Assembly: GCF_003946165.1 (NCBI RefSeq)
Contig: NZ_RHOI01000031.1
Coordinates: 1 to 34,431 of the forward strand
Source of the DNA: Lacticaseibacillus baoqingensis
Lineage (GTDB): Bacteria; Bacillota; Bacilli; Lactobacillales; Lactobacillaceae
DNA length: 34,431 nt
Reading direction: 5' to 3'
In this document: one piece after another, positions 34,412 to 34,431 of the stretch
How the letters are laid out: each line of letters begins with the position of its first letter
How positions within the stretch are numbered: position 1 is the first letter of the stretch
Notes under the pieces: model-generated
The model's input: only the letters and a program-made list of their open reading frames with translations
Databases searched by the model: none
What the model was told of the DNA's origin: nothing
Position numbers and translations under genes: made by a program

Positions 34412-34431
34412 AGATAACAAAAAGACACCTG
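34355..34431. mobile_element. Terminal fragment of an insertion sequence
   Basis: The GT2 frame breaks abruptly at GGGTCTAG (34355-34362), which has an inverted partner CTAGACCC (34399-34406). Inner arms GTGTTG (34371-34376) and CAACAC (34385-34390) strengthen the hairpin. The rest runs to the window end with no coding frame visible. The family is not determined; an ISL3-type end is possible. The other end, the transposase and the target duplication are outside the window. Confidence 0.6.

Overview
The window looks like a chromosomal contig end-to-end from a Lactobacillaceae member (Firmicutes). The evidence is AGGAGG-type ribosome binding sites, a KxYKxGKxW-type export signal with MucBP-like adhesin repeats, a sufCDSUB operon, a GshF-like ATP-grasp protein, CcpA-type cre sites and PRD/PTS regulation. 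By eye the core genes are fairly GC-rich, with much GCC and TTG codon use, which would suit a GC-rich genus such as Schleiferilactobacillus or Lacticaseibacillus. I cannot fix the genus from the sequence alone. No rRNA, tRNA or CRISPR array was seen.

Layout. (1) 1-5900, minus: the first ~1966 codons of a giant secreted adhesin. It is open at the left edge and ends here in tandem 'GxSAYxxW' units that carry EF-hand-type loops. (2) 6225-7895, minus: a GshF-like protein with altered ATP-grasp metal-ligand positions, divergent from rarA (8014-9291, plus). (3) 9336-9634: a structured non-coding RNA candidate with its own promoter and terminator directly behind rarA, possibly 6S RNA. (4) A small membrane protein and a universal stress protein (plus), convergent with uxaBA (minus); the two sides share a 58-bp inverted repeat. 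(5) 12154-14792: uxaB and its upstream LacI-type regulator, with two near-identical operators in the uxaBA promoter. (6) An XRE/TPR (PlcR/Rgg-like) regulator. (7) About 15.9-23.3 kb: a visibly AT-rich block with a fructose-family PTS operon (EIIB, EIIC, class II aldolase, PRD regulator, EIIA, RpiB/LacAB-like isomerase) and a trailing histidine phosphatase. It has no sugar kinase and is probably acquired. (8) A DUF2785 protein and a YueI-like protein. (9) sufC-sufD-sufS-sufU-sufB with overlapping genes, next to a LysR regulator. (10) A two-gene polysaccharide module: a GT-C-like membrane protein and a BcsA-like GT2 with a PilZ-like tail. The GT2 gene is cut at its 5' end by an insertion-sequence end at about 34355.

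How the parts work together. uxaB and uxaA carry tagaturonate via altronate to 2-keto-3-deoxygluconate, under LacI/CcpA-type operators. The AT-rich operon imports and phosphorylates an unknown sugar, isomerises it and cleaves it by aldolase. Its PRD activator probably binds the TTACCGT inverted repeat upstream of the EIIB promoter, with a cre further upstream. The suf genes build and deliver Fe-S clusters. The adhesin and the GT2/GT-C pair concern the cell surface. Both window ends fall in repeated DNA (adhesin repeats, IS end), as expected for an assembly break.
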